Of a stretch of DNA of 64,000 bases, positions 10,168 through 23,053 are shown one piece after another. Source of the DNA: Pseudonocardia sp. TRM90224 (GTDB taxonomy: Bacteria; Actinomycetota; Actinomycetes; Mycobacteriales; Pseudonocardiaceae); assembly GCF_021245725.1 (NCBI RefSeq), contig NZ_JAJGSX010000003.1, forward strand, positions 822,416-886,415, written 5' to 3'. Both the position numbers and the translations under genes were made by a program. The number at the start of each line of letters is the position of its first letter. The stretch's first letter is position 1. The notes beneath the pieces were generated by a model that saw only the letters and a program-made list of their open reading frames with translations, did not search any database and was not told the origin of the DNA.

Positions 10168-10222
10168 TGCCTGGAAAGCCACCTTCCCGGCCTCAGGCGC
10201 CTGGAAAGTGGCTTTCCAGGCA
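10168..10222. repeat. Hairpin repeat family B variant (copy B-2)
   Basis: The arms are TGCCTGGAAAGCCA and TGGCTTTCCAGGCA, so it is a diverged copy in which the outer GAGGGC is replaced by TGCCTG. It lies between two minus-strand genes: upstream of the TcpC-like gene and downstream of the glutamate-cysteine ligase stop. Confidence 0.8.
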
Positions 10223-10241
10223 ACCCTCGGGGCGCCTCGCG

Positions 10242-11747
10242 CTACGGCAGCTTCCAGGTGTGCACGGGCTCGTTCGCCTCGGAGTGGTGGAGGTAGCGCT
10301 GCAGCATCCCGGCCAGCGCCTTCTCGCGGTCGGCGCCGCGGTCCTCCAGCGCGGCGACGGCGTCGAGCTGCCACGCCGAGCCGGTGCGGCGCGTGACGCA
10401 CCGCCGCTCGATGATCGAGAGGTACCGGTTGATCACGCCGGACGCGACGCCCCAGGTCGCGAGCCCCTCGGCGGCCTGTGGCAGGAGCTTGCGCAGCACG
10501 AGCTCGTCGGGCCGGATCCAGCCGCTGCCCGGCCAGTAGAGCGGGCCGTCCATCCCGTGCTTCGCGGCGGTGGTGAAGTTCTCCTCGGCGGCCTCGAACG
10601 ACATCGAGCTCCAGAGCGGCCGCTCGGCCTCGACGAGCACCCGCAGCAGGCCGTAGAAGAAGAGCGCGTTGGCGACCATGTCGACGGCCGTCGGTCCGGC
10701 CGGCAGCACCCGGTTCTCGACGCGGACGTGCGGGACCCCGCCCGCGATGTCGTAGACGGGGCGGTTCCACCGCCAGATCGTCCCGTTGTGCAGCTTCAGC
10801 TCGTCCAGCTCCGGCACCCGGCCGGCGTCGAGGTCCGCCATCGGGTCGGTGTCCTCGGTGACGGGCATCAGGCCTGGGAAGTAGCGCCCGTTCTCGGAGA
10901 AGAGGTCCAGGATCGAGGTGATCCAGCGCTCGCCGAACCACACCCGTGGCCGGACGCCCTGGTTGCGCAGCTCGACCGAGCGGACGTCGCACGACTGCTC
11001 GAAGAGGGGGATGCGCGTCTCGGCCCACAGCCGCGACCCGAGCAGGAACGGCGAGTTGGCGCCGACGGCCAGCTGCACGCCGGTGAGCACCTGCGCGGCG
11101 TTCCAGTAGGCGGCGAACGAGTCGGGGTGGACCTGCAGGTGCAGCTGCATGGACGTGCACGCCGCTTCCGGCGCGATCGAGTCGAAGTCGGCGATGAGCC
11201 GGTCGGGCGAGACCGAATGCCGGCCGGAGGCGTCGTCGCCGGTGATGTCGAGCCGGATCGGCTCGCCGCGCAGGTTGAGCATCTGCTCGTTGAGCAGGGC
11301 GTAGCGCTGGTCGGACGACAGCGACTCGAAGACGAGGTGGCGGCGCTCGATGGTCGGCAGGATGCCGATGACGGCGAGCCGCGAGCCGCACTCGGCTGCG
11401 GCGTGCCGAGCCAGCCGGAGCTCGTCGACCAGCTGGTTCTCCAGGTGCCGCCACTGCTCGCCCGGCAGCGGCCGCGGCGGGAGGTTCAGCTCGAGGTTCC
11501 ACCGGCCCAGCTCCGACTGGAACTCGTCGCTGCCGATGGCCGCGAGCACGTCCGGGCCGGTGAGGGCGGGTTCGAGATCGTCACCGACGAGGTTGAGCTC
11601 GACCTCGATGCCGGTCATCGGCTCGTCCTTGGCGAACGGGTGCTCGCGCAACATCACGGCCAGCGCGTCGAGGCACCGCTGGACCTTCGCCCGATAGTTC
11701 TGGCGATCCCGCCGACTGAACGTGGTCCGGTCGACGTCCTGGCCCAT
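10242..11747 (-). CDS. Glutamate-cysteine ligase family enzyme (GCS2-like)
   Basis: A 501-residue cytoplasmic protein similar to actinobacterial proteins annotated as glutamate-cysteine ligase (carboxylate-amine ligase fold). Family-type motifs include TGIEVELNLV near residue 45, ELGRWNLELNLPP near 80, and SMQLHLQVHP in the middle. Actinobacteria of this group make mycothiol instead of glutathione, so the product may be another gamma-glutamyl or amide compound. ATG 11747 is chosen because AGGGAGG precedes it and the similarity begins there. The gene is divergent from the rRNA methyltransferase gene across 175 bases. Confidence 0.8.
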   Translation of the reverse strand: MGQDVDRTTFSRRDRQNYRAKVQRCLDALAVMLREHPFAKDEPMTGIEVELNLVGDDLEPALTGPDVLAAIGSDEFQSELGRWNLELNLPPRPLPGEQWRHLENQLVDELRLARHAAAECGSRLAVIGILPTIERRHLVFESLSSDQRYALLNEQMLNLRGEPIRLDITGDDASGRHSVSPDRLIADFDSIAPEAACTSMQLHLQVHPDSFAAYWNAAQVLTGVQLAVGANSPFLLGSRLWAETRIPLFEQSCDVRSVELRNQGVRPRVWFGERWITSILDLFSENGRYFPGLMPVTEDTDPMADLDAGRVPELDELKLHNGTIWRWNRPVYDIAGGVPHVRVENRVLPAGPTAVDMVANALFFYGLLRVLVEAERPLWSSMSFEAAEENFTTAAKHGMDGPLYWPGSGWIRPDELVLRKLLPQAAEGLATWGVASGVINRYLSIIERRCVTRRTGSAWQLDAVAALEDRGADREKALAGMLQRYLHHSEANEPVHTWKLP

Positions 11748-11837
11748 GCGTGTGCTGCCTCCCTGACCCGGGCCTGACCCGGACCATGGCTGCCCACGCT
11801 CGTGGTGACGAGCGGTGGCCTTCGGTCGGGGTTGTCC

Positions 11838-11852
11838 ACCGTGACACACGGT
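11838..11852. promoter_or_regulatory. Dyad ACCGTG-N3-CACGGT in a divergent promoter region
   Basis: Perfect 6-3-6 inverted repeat between the divergent ligase (start 11747) and TrmH-type methyltransferase (start 11923). It is a possible operator, with no known factor recognised. Confidence 0.3.
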
Positions 11853-11922
11853 CGACCTTGCCGCTACGGCTGTCCGGATGACGGGTACATCGCGCTGATC
11901 ACAACCTGGAACGATTCGACCT

Positions 11923-12729
11923 GTGGCGTTCGAGACGACGATCGACGACCCGGCGGACCCGCTGGTGGACGACTACCGCGACCTGACGGCAGCGGACCGC
12001 CGTCCGGATCGGCCCGGCGGGCGTGGGCTCGTCATCGCGGAGGGTGTCGTCGTGGTGCGCCGGCTCATCGACTCGCCGTTCCCGGTGCGGTCGGTGCTCG
12101 GCGTCCCGCGGCGCCTCGCCGACCTGGCTGACGATCTTGCGCCGCTGGACGTGCCGGCGTTCGCCCTCGACGCCGACACGATGGCGACGGTGGTCGGGTT
12201 CCACCTGAACCGAGGGGTGCTCGCGGTCGCCGACCGGGCCGTCCAGCCCGCGGCCGCCGAGCTCGCCCGCACCGCCGGGACGCTGGCCGTGCTGGAGGGC
12301 GTGAACGACCACGAGAACCTCGGGTCGGTCTTCCGCAACGCCGCTGCGCTCGGCGTCGACGGTGTGCTGCTCGGGCCGCGGTGCGCCGACCCGCTCTACC
12401 GCCGCAGCGTCCGCGTGTCGATGGGGCACGTGCTGCGGGTCCCGTTCGCGGAGCTGCCCGGCGAATGGCCCGCCTCGCTCGACGTGCTGCGTGCGGCCGG
12501 GCTGCGTGTTGCGGCGCTCACGCCGGCTGCCGACGCCGTCCCGATCGGTCGGGCGGGCCTCGACGGGCAGCGGGTCGCGTTGCTGCTCGGCGCGGAAGGC
12601 CCGGGGCTGACGGCGGAGGCGCTGGCGGCGGCCGATCTGCGCGTGCGCATCCCGATGGCGTCGGGCGTCGACTCGCTCAACGTCGCGACGGCCGCCGCCG
12701 TCGCGTTCCACGCGGTCGCCACGCCATGA
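11923..12729 (+). CDS. TrmH/SpoU family RNA 2'-O-methyltransferase
   Basis: A 268-residue SPOUT methyltransferase using SAM to methylate a ribose 2'-OH in rRNA or tRNA. The three knot motifs are visible: NDHENLGSVFRNAAAL, LLLGAEGPGL, and IPMASGVDSLNVATAAAVA at the C-terminus. The first ~100 residues form the substrate-binding domain. GTG 11923 is used, since the similarity starts there and no ATG is nearby. It is the orthologue by position of M. tuberculosis Rv0881. The DUF2537 gene follows as in that genome. Confidence 0.93.
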   Translation: MAFETTIDDPADPLVDDYRDLTAADRRPDRPGGRGLVIAEGVVVVRRLIDSPFPVRSVLGVPRRLADLADDLAPLDVPAFALDADTMATVVGFHLNRGVLAVADRAVQPAAAELARTAGTLAVLEGVNDHENLGSVFRNAAALGVDGVLLGPRCADPLYRRSVRVSMGHVLRVPFAELPGEWPASLDVLRAAGLRVAALTPAADAVPIGRAGLDGQRVALLLGAEGPGLTAEALAAADLRVRIPMASGVDSLNVATAAAVAFHAVATP

Positions 12730-12790
12730 AGGCATGCGGTGGGTGTCTTGCGGCTACGCTAGCCCGCTATCCGGTCGGACGGGAGATCGT

Positions 12791-13324
12791 GTGGAGCTCG
12801 GGGAACGGCTGCCAGGTGATCCACCCCTGCCGGCCGAACTGCGCGCCGCGCTCGACGAATGGAGCGCCTTCTCCACGGCCGTCGCGGGCGGTGGGCGGCC
12901 CGAGGACGTCGACCTGCTCCGCCGCCGCGGCCGCCAGCTCGCCTCCCGCGTCGCCGATGTGCTGGGCCGGCCGGTGGAGTTCGTCGACCCGGTCACGGGC
13001 GCGATCGAGACCGTCCGGGTGAGCCCCGTCGGCCCCATCCCGCGGCTCGCCGTCGAGACCCCCGGCCCGGTGCCCTGGACGACCGGGCTGACCGTCGCCG
13101 CCTTCGTTGCCGTGCTCGTCGGGTTCACCGACATCGTGCTGAGCAACGGGTTCGCCGAGGCGTTCGGGCTGCTGTGGATACCCGCGAACCTGCTCGTCGG
13201 GTTCGGGCTCGCCCCCACCCTCTGGCTGGTGCACGACATGCCGTTCTGGCGGTGGCCCGCGCTCGGCACCGCCGTCGGGCTCGGCGTCGGGTGGGTCGTC
13301 CTGCTGCTCGGGATGCTGGGCTGA
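12791..13324 (+). CDS. DUF2537 membrane protein
   Basis: A 177-residue protein with a soluble helical N-terminus (~95 residues) and three hydrophobic segments (about 98-120, 125-150, 155-176) matching DUF2537, an actinobacterial family of unknown function. GTG 12791 is chosen because GGGAG lies at the right distance. A longer in-frame ATG at 12734 would overlap the gap after the methyltransferase. In M. tuberculosis the matching gene (Rv0882) also lies between the methyltransferase and the convergent sepH. Confidence 0.75.
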   Translation: MELGERLPGDPPLPAELRAALDEWSAFSTAVAGGGRPEDVDLLRRRGRQLASRVADVLGRPVEFVDPVTGAIETVRVSPVGPIPRLAVETPGPVPWTTGLTVAAFVAVLVGFTDIVLSNGFAEAFGLLWIPANLLVGFGLAPTLWLVHDMPFWRWPALGTAVGLGVGWVVLLLGMLG

Positions 13325-13536
13325 GCCACCGGGTCGGGAGTGGAGTGAATCGCGGCAGCCATCGGCTCCACGGTGCACCGCACGTTCACGGTCGACCCGG
13401 CCGTCGCCGCGCTGACCTTCCGCGCCCGTCGCACCCGGTGGCCGGGTGGGGCGAGCCAGTAAGCCCGGGCGGTCTCCCCGCCATATGCCTTGGCCGTGCG
13501 CGGGATGGGTGCGAGAGGCATTCCCGCCACCCGTAG

Positions 13537-13606
13537 AAGTTCCCCACCGTTTTGCCAACCTGCATGCCCTGGAAGGTGTGCAGGTTGGCAAAACGGTGGG
13601 GAAGTT
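13537..13606. repeat. Hairpin repeat family A, subtype 2 (copy A2-2)
   Basis: The arms are AAGTTCCCCACCGTTTTG and CAAAACGGTGGGGAAGTT, with a CCAACCTGCA...TGCAGGTTGG interior. It is preceded by CCGTAG, as in copies A1-1 and A1-5. It lies between convergent DUF2537 and sepH, ending three bases before the sepH stop. Confidence 0.9.
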
Positions 13607-13608
13607 TG

Positions 13609-14757
13609 TCAGCGTTGGCCGCGCACCCCGAGCAGCACCTCGTCCCACGAGGGCATGACGGGCTTGCCCTTCTTGGTGCGGCGGTTGGCGGCGGGGGCGG
13701 TCTCCGGCTGCTCGGTGGGCTGCTCGGCGGCCGGTTCGTCCTGCGGCTCGGGCGCGGGCGCCTGCTCCGCGACCGGCTCCTCGCGCGGCGGCGGGGCCGG
13801 CTCGCGGCGAGGTTCCTTGCGCGGTTCCGCACGGGTTTCCGTACGTGGTTCCGGGCGGGTCTCGGCGCGCGTTTCTGGGCGGGCCTCGGGCCGCGCCGGC
13901 TTGCGCGGCTCCGTGCGCGGCTCGGCCTTGCGCTGCGCGGGTGGTGCGGCTCGGCGCGCGGGCGGCGGCTCGGCGGGCGCCTCGCGGGGCTGCTCGATCC
14001 GGGGTGGCCGGGCGGTCTCGGCGGGGGCGGTCGCCCGCGCCTGCTCGACGACGGGCGCGGCGCCGGAGCCGGTGGCTCGCAGCTCCTCGCGCGCGTCCGG
14101 CTCGGGCGCCGGCGCCGGCTCCTCCTGCCGGGCGATGTCGATCACCGGGCCGACGGTGCGCAGCGGCCGCGCCGGCAGGCCTTCGACGAGGTCGCTGGCG
14201 TGCTCGTCGACCGCGGTGACGGTCCCGCCGTGCGCGCCGGGCTGGAACGTCCAGTGCGCCCGGTTGTCCGAGCGGCCCGCGCGCCACGACAGCGCGACGA
14301 CCCAGCGGCCGTCCTCGCCCTTCCAGGAGTCCCACTCGGCTTCGGTGTACTCCTGGCCGCGCAGGCCGAACGTGTGCGCGACGACGTCGCCGAGCATGCG
14401 TGAATCGGGGCCGTCGGCGCGCATCGGATGGGCTCGCTGCGCGACCTCGGCCGTGCGGGATCGTTCCAGCAGCACCGGGTACGCGAACCGTTCGATCTTC
14501 TGCAGCGGGACGCCCGCCATCGACGCGACCTGCTCCACGGACGCTCCGGCGCGGATGCGTGCCTGGATCTCACGTGGGCGCAACTGGCTCTCCAACTCGA
14601 TCGAGATCTGTCCCAGCCGGGTCCGGTCTCCCCGTGCGGCAGCGCGCAGCTGCTCGTCGGCCGGCACGGTGAAGCGCTCGCGACGGTCCGGGTCCTCGAG
14701 GATGACGGAGATCTCTCCGCCGCCCTCGGTGATCCCGACGACCCGCAGCGCCCGCAT
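13609..14757 (-). CDS. sepH: Septation protein SepH
   Basis: A 382-residue homologue of SepH (Rv0883c; DUF3071), an actinobacterial division protein that binds FtsZ and stimulates its assembly. The N-terminal ~210 residues are conserved and include a helix-turn-helix-like segment (about 95-120). The C-terminal ~170 residues are a low-complexity Pro/Glu/Arg/Ala tail (repeats such as RTETRAEPRKEP), ending in MPSWDEVLLGVRGQR, which is typical of the family. ATG 14757 gives the expected MRALRVVG start. The serC gene on the same strand lies 209 bases upstream. Confidence 0.92.
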   Translation of the reverse strand: MRALRVVGITEGGGEISVILEDPDRRERFTVPADEQLRAAARGDRTRLGQISIELESQLRPREIQARIRAGASVEQVASMAGVPLQKIERFAYPVLLERSRTAEVAQRAHPMRADGPDSRMLGDVVAHTFGLRGQEYTEAEWDSWKGEDGRWVVALSWRAGRSDNRAHWTFQPGAHGGTVTAVDEHASDLVEGLPARPLRTVGPVIDIARQEEPAPAPEPDAREELRATGSGAAPVVEQARATAPAETARPPRIEQPREAPAEPPPARRAAPPAQRKAEPRTEPRKPARPEARPETRAETRPEPRTETRAEPRKEPRREPAPPPREEPVAEQAPAPEPQDEPAAEQPTEQPETAPAANRRTKKGKPVMPSWDEVLLGVRGQR

Positions 14758-14966
14758 CGGCGGCCTCCCCGCTCTCTTCTCCCCGTCCGGGTGACGGTAG
14801 TTGCCACCGCAGCTCCGCCGTCGGAGGCGCGCCGGGGCTTTCGCACCCCGCCCGACGTCGGATAACTGCGCACCGCGTGCTTTCGTGCACGCAGCGTTCC
14901 ATGACCGTGTCGTCAGATAAAGCTGATGCGGATGTTACCGGTGTGACTACAGAGGGATGGCGGCAG

Positions 14967-18354
<3,388 letters not shown>

Positions 18355-19365
18355 GTGCGCCGGTAGGCGATCGGTGCGACGCCGATCGCCGCGTGCAGGT
18401 GCTGGCGCAGCGACGCCGTGGTGCCGAAGCCGGCGTCGACGGCGATCCGCTCCACCGGCAGGTCGGTCGTCTCCAGCAACCGTCGGGCGAGGTGCACCCG
18501 CTGGGCGATGAGCCAACGTGCGGGGCTCTGGCCCGTCTCGTCGCGGAAGCGCCGCGTGAATGTCCGGACGCTCATCGACGCGTGCGCCGCCAGCTCGGCC
18601 AGCGTGAGCGGCTCGTCGAGGCGCTGCAACGCCCAGGCCCGGGTCGGGTCGGTGCCGGGCCCCGCCGGGTCCGGCGGCGGCTCGATGAACTGCGACTGCC
18701 CGCCGTCGCGCCACGGTGCGACGACGCTGCGCCGAGCCACCCGGTTCGCCACCGAGGCGCCGTGGTCGCGGCGCACGACGTGCAGGCACAGGTCGATCCC
18801 CGCGGCGTTGCCCGCCGAGGTGAGCACGTCGCCGTCGTCGACGTAGAGCACGTCCGGGTCGACCTTCACCGCGGGGAACAGCCGGGCGAGCCGCTCGGCG
18901 TGCATCCAGTGCGTCGTGGCCGGCCGACCGTCCAGCAGCCCGGCGGCGGCGAGCGCGAACGCGCCTGTGCAGATCGACATCAGGCGGGCGTCGAGGCTGG
19001 TCAGCACCTCGGCGACGGCCGGGTCGAGCACTCCCTCGTCGACGACCCGGTCGCGGTAGATGCCCGGGATCACGACGGTGTCGGCCTCGTACAGGATCGA
19101 GCCGTCGTAGTCCGGGAGCACGCGGTAGCCGGCGGACGTGCGGATCGGGCCGCCGTCGAGCGTGCAGGTTCGCACGCGGTAGAGCCGGTTGCCCTCGTCG
19201 TCGACGGCGTTGCCCATCAGCTTGTGCGGCAGCCCGATCTCGAACGCCATCACCTCGGGGAGGCCCAGCACCGCCACTTCATGGACGTCGACCATGGCCG
19301 AATTCTTGCACATGATGGCCTTCCGGCCACTGGTGTCGGTCTGCGGCGTCACCGAACCTGGACCC

Positions 19366-20664
19366 GTGACAGAGCTCCGTTCCCCGGAAAGGGCGCCGCG
19401 CGTGCGCCGGATCCACCCGGCGTGGTGGGTCGCAGCAGTGACGTTCCTGGCGCTGGTCGGCGCGGCCGGGTTCCGGGCGGTGCCCGGTGTGCTGATGGAC
19501 CCGCTCCAGCAGGAGTACGGCTGGTCGGTCGCGACGATCTCCGGTGCTGTCGCGGTGAACATGGCGCTCTACGGGCTGACCGCGCCGTTCGCGGCCGCGC
19601 TGATGGAGCGGTTCGGGATCCGCAAGGTCGTCAGCGCCGCGCTGCTCGTCGTCGCGGCCGGCAGCGGGCTAACCGTGTTCATGACGGCGAGCTGGCAGCT
19701 GGTCCTGTGCTGGGGCGTGCTCGTCGGGCTCGGCACCGGCTCGATGGCGTTGGCGCTGGTCGCGACGGTGACCGGGCGCTGGTTCGTGGCTCGGCGCGGC
19801 CTGGTCTCCGGCGTGCTCACTGCGGGCGGGGCGGCCGGGGCACTGGTGTTCCTGCCGCTGGTCGCGATCGTCTCGGAGCGGTTCGGGTGGCGCCCGGCCG
19901 CGCTCGGTGTCGCCGCGGCTGCGCTCGCCGTCGCCCCGCTGGTGATGTGGCTGCTGCGCGACCGCCCGCACGACCTCGGCGTCGTCCCCTACGGTGGCAC
20001 CGCCGCCGACGACCCCGAGCCGGTGCGCACGGGTGCCGCGCGGCTCGCGGTCAAGGTGCTGTTCGACGCCGCGCGCACGGCCCCGTTCTGGTACCTCGCC
20101 GCCGGCATGATGATCTGCGGCGCGACCACGATGGGCCTGATCCAGCCGCACTTCATCCCCGCGGCGCACGACCACGGCATGCCGCACACCGTCGCGGCCG
20201 GGCTGCTTGCGCTCGTCGGGATCTTCGACGTCGCCGGCACGATCGCGTCGGGCTGGCTGACCGACCGGATCGACCCGAGGTACCTGCTGCTGGCCTACTA
20301 CGTGCTGCGCGGGCTCTCGCTGCTCGCGCTGCCGGCGCTGTTCGGGCCGGACATCCAGGCCAACATGCTGGCGTTCATCATCTTCTACGGCCTCGACTGG
20401 GTGGCCACGATCCCGCCGACGATGGCGTTGTGCCGGGAGCTGTTCCCGGCGACCGCGCCCGTCGTGTTCGGGTGGGTGTTCGCCTCCCACCAAGTGGGCG
20501 CGGCGCTGATGGCGCTCGGCGCCGGCATCGTCCGCGACGAGCTCGGCGCGTACGACTCCGCCTGGTACATCGGCGGCGCGCTCGCGGTGGTGGCCGGCCT
20601 GCTCTCGCTCATGATCCGGCGCGCCCCCAAAGCGGCCGCCAACCCCGCCGCGCCGGCGATCTGA
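19366..20664 (+). CDS. MFS transporter (monocarboxylate/oxalate-formate type)
   Basis: A 432-residue major facilitator with 12 predicted helices. Segments such as PLQQEYGWSVATISGAVAVN and the AGLLALVGIFDVAGTIASGWLTDR loop resemble the MCT/OFA branch, which exchanges organic acids. GTG 19366 is preferred because upstream residues lack similarity to transporters. It is divergent from the GlxA-type regulator, which is a likely controller. A family A hairpin starts four bases after its stop. Confidence 0.87.
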   Translation: MTELRSPERAPRVRRIHPAWWVAAVTFLALVGAAGFRAVPGVLMDPLQQEYGWSVATISGAVAVNMALYGLTAPFAAALMERFGIRKVVSAALLVVAAGSGLTVFMTASWQLVLCWGVLVGLGTGSMALALVATVTGRWFVARRGLVSGVLTAGGAAGALVFLPLVAIVSERFGWRPAALGVAAAALAVAPLVMWLLRDRPHDLGVVPYGGTAADDPEPVRTGAARLAVKVLFDAARTAPFWYLAAGMMICGATTMGLIQPHFIPAAHDHGMPHTVAAGLLALVGIFDVAGTIASGWLTDRIDPRYLLLAYYVLRGLSLLALPALFGPDIQANMLAFIIFYGLDWVATIPPTMALCRELFPATAPVVFGWVFASHQVGAALMALGAGIVRDELGAYDSAWYIGGALAVVAGLLSLMIRRAPKAAANPAAPAI

Positions 20665-20668
20665 CCCG

Positions 20669-20738
20669 AACTTCCCCACCGTTTTGCCTACTTGCACACG
20701 TTCCAGGGTGTGCAGGTTGGCAAAACGGTGGGGAGGTT
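20669..20738. repeat. Hairpin repeat family A, subtype 2 (copy A2-3)
   Basis: The arms are AACTTCCCCACCGTTTTG and CAAAACGGTGGGGAGGTT, with an interior ending TGCAGGTTGG. It fills the gap between the convergent MFS and citA genes and ends at the base before the citA stop. Confidence 0.9.
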
Positions 20739-21905
20739 TCAGCCGTGCTGGATGTCGGACCAGCCCTCGACGTCCTCGGGCTTGCGCGGGCCAGGGCCGA
20801 TGTACTGCGCCGACGGGCGGACGAGCTTGTTCTCGCGCTTCTGCTCCATGACGTGCGCCGACCAACCGGCCGTGCGGGCGCTGGTGAACATCGCCGGCAT
20901 CATGTGCGGCGGCACCTGGGCGAAGTCGAGGATGACCGCGGCCCAGAACTCGACGTTCGTCTCGATCGGGTGGTCGGGACGGCGTTCGCGCAGGATCGCG
21001 AGCGCCGCCTGCTCCAACGACGCTGCCACCTCGTAGCGCGGGGCGTTCAGCTCCTTGCAGGTGCGCCGCAGCACGCGCGCGCGGGGGTCCTCGGCCCGGT
21101 AGACCCTGTGCCCGAAGCCCATGAGCTTCTCGCGACGGTCCAGGATGCCGGTGACCAGCGCCTTCGGGTCGTCGGTGCGCTCGACCTCCTCCAGCATCGG
21201 CAGCACGCGCGCGGGTGCGCCGCCGTGCAGCGGGCCGGACATGGCGCCGATCGCGCCGGAGAGCGACGCGGCGACATCGGCACCGGTGGAAGCGATCACG
21301 CGCGCGGTGAACGTCGAGGCGTTCATGCCGTGCTCGGCGGCCGACACCCAGTAGGCGTCGACGGCACGCACGTGCGCCGGGTCGGGCTCGCCGCGCCAGC
21401 GGACCATGAACCGCTCGGTGATCGTCGTGCACTCGTCGATGCGTTTCTGCGGGACGGCGGGCACGCCGATCCCGCGCGCCGACTGCGCGACGTAGGACAG
21501 CGCCATCACCGACGCGCGCGCGAGCTGGTCGCGCGCCTCCTCCAGCGTGATGTCGAGCAGCGGCCGGTAGCCCCAGTACGGCGCGAGCATCGCGAGCGCG
21601 GCCTGCACGTCGACCCGGACGTCGCCGGTGTGCACCGGGATCGGGAACGGGTCGGCCGGCGGCAGCCCCGGGCCGAACCGGCCGTCGACCAGCAACGCCC
21701 AGACGTTGCCGAAGGTGACCTTGCCGACCAGATCCTCGATGTCGACGCCGCGGTAGCGCAGCGCACCGCCGTCCTTGTCCGGCTCCGCGATCTCCGTGCG
21801 GAAGGCGACGTGTCCTTCGAGCCCTGACTTGAATCCCGGTGGGGGCGGGGGTACCGCCCCGTCGCCCGGTGCGGATGTACCCGATTGCGTCGACACGGTC
21901 GTCAC
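20739..21905 (-). CDS. citA: Citrate synthase 2, short actinobacterial type
   Basis: A 388-residue citrate/methylcitrate synthase-family enzyme. Active-site residues are seen as HGMNASTF (His), GPLHGGAP (His) and FGHRVYRAEDPRA. The short N-terminus and alignment match M. tuberculosis CitA (Rv0889c), not the longer type II GltA found at 25970. GTG 21905 is the start, with AGGAGGAC at good spacing. It is divergent from pdxH and converges on the MFS gene. It may be a citrate or methylcitrate synthase, and the exact preference is not readable. Confidence 0.9.
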   Translation of the reverse strand: MTTVSTQSGTSAPGDGAVPPPPPGFKSGLEGHVAFRTEIAEPDKDGGALRYRGVDIEDLVGKVTFGNVWALLVDGRFGPGLPPADPFPIPVHTGDVRVDVQAALAMLAPYWGYRPLLDITLEEARDQLARASVMALSYVAQSARGIGVPAVPQKRIDECTTITERFMVRWRGEPDPAHVRAVDAYWVSAAEHGMNASTFTARVIASTGADVAASLSGAIGAMSGPLHGGAPARVLPMLEEVERTDDPKALVTGILDRREKLMGFGHRVYRAEDPRARVLRRTCKELNAPRYEVAASLEQAALAILRERRPDHPIETNVEFWAAVILDFAQVPPHMMPAMFTSARTAGWSAHVMEQKRENKLVRPSAQYIGPGPRKPEDVEGWSDIQHG

Positions 21906-22174
21906 CGCGTCCTCCTCGTCGTGGTCCCCGATTGTCGGCACCTGCCCGGCGGGCCGGTGCGGCGCCGCCCGATCAGGATCGCCCACGTGCCGAGCCGAAT
22001 CAGCCCGGATCGCGTGCTGACCACGACCGCCCGTGACGGCTAACGTGGTTGGCGTCACCCTGCCTCCGCCACCCGCGGTAGGCAACGGTGCAGCCGGGTG
22101 GCATCGGTCACCGGTGTTGTCGGCAGGTCCGTCGGCCGCTATACGCGGCTGCGGGCCGGGCAGATGGGGGGTCC

Positions 22175-22828
22175 ATGACGGAGCAGCGGTTGGCCGGGAT
22201 GCGGGTCGACTACCGCACGGAACGATTCGACGTCGATGCACTTGCTCCGACATGGCACGAGCAGCTGTCGAAGTGGCTCGGTGAGGCCGAGGCGGCCGGT
22301 GTCGCGGAGGCGAACGCCATGGTGCTCGCCACGGCCGATGCCGACGGGCGGGTGTCGTCGCGCACGGTTCTGTGCAAGGGGCTCGACGAGCGCGGGGTCG
22401 TCTTCTACACCAACTACACGTCGGCGAAGAGCCGCGACCTGCGGGTCACGCGGTTCGCGTCGGTCACGTTCCCCTGGTACGGCGTGCACCGGCAGGTGCA
22501 CATCCGCGGGACGGTCGAGCTCGTGGCGTCCGAGGAGACCCGCGCCTACTGGGCCACCCGCCCTCGCGGGTCGCAGCTGGGGGCGTGGGCGTCGGCGCAG
22601 TCGACGGTGGTGCGCGACCGCAGGGTGCTCGACGACGCGCTCGCCAACATCGAGCAGCGGTTCCCCGCCGACGAGCCGGTCCCGCTTCCCCACCATTGGG
22701 GTGGTTGGCGCATCGCGCCGGAGCGGGTCGAGTTCTGGCAGGGCAGCGAGGACCGCATGCACGACCGCCTGCGCTTCGAGGTCGACCAGATCACGCGGAC
22801 GTGGAAGGTGCGCAGGCTGGCGCCGTGA
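22175..22828 (+). CDS. pdxH: Pyridoxamine 5'-phosphate oxidase PdxH
   Basis: A 217-residue FMN flavoprotein oxidising PNP or PMP to PLP. Family signatures are SSRTVLCKG near residue 65, VFYTNYTSAKSRDL, and the C-terminal HHWGGWRIAPERVEFWQG. ATG 22175 follows GATGGGGGG. It starts divergently from citA across 269 bases that show no other gene. The stop is followed after 36 bases by a MITE-like element (22865). Confidence 0.94.
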   Translation: MTEQRLAGMRVDYRTERFDVDALAPTWHEQLSKWLGEAEAAGVAEANAMVLATADADGRVSSRTVLCKGLDERGVVFYTNYTSAKSRDLRVTRFASVTFPWYGVHRQVHIRGTVELVASEETRAYWATRPRGSQLGAWASAQSTVVRDRRVLDDALANIEQRFPADEPVPLPHHWGGWRIAPERVEFWQGSEDRMHDRLRFEVDQITRTWKVRRLAP

Positions 22829-22864
22829 CCTGCGAATCGCCTCACCCGAGCACCCCATGACTTC

Positions 22865-23034
22865 CTAGGAGCGCCCGGAACAACTGGAACCTACTGCGCG
22901 GCGCCCAGGCGGCGCCCTCGCGGCGTTGCGCGAATACGTCGATACAACAGCGGTATCGCCGAATCCGCGCGCCTTGCGAGGACACCACCTGGACGCCGCT
23001 CGCTACGGCCCCCAGTTGTTCCGGACCCTCCTAG
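22865..23034. mobile_element. MITE-like palindromic element, copy D-1
   Basis: 170 bp, bounded by CTAG on both sides, with imperfect terminal inverted repeats (AGGAGCGCCCGGAACAACTGG against the complement of CCAGTTGTTCCGGACCCTCCT). The whole element folds on itself through GTCGATAC...GTATCGCC near the centre. It has no coding capacity. A second copy lies at 50648-50816. It stands between pdxH and the following MFS gene. Confidence 0.8.
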
Positions 23035-23053
23035 AGGTGGTAGGTCTGGACGT

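Noticed and set aside
13325..13534. Short plus-strand fragment reading TVHRTFTVDPAVAALTFRA between DUF2537 and hairpin A2-2
   Set aside because: Looks coding-like but is only ~40 codons between stops, without ribosome site. May be a gene remnant, not enough to call.
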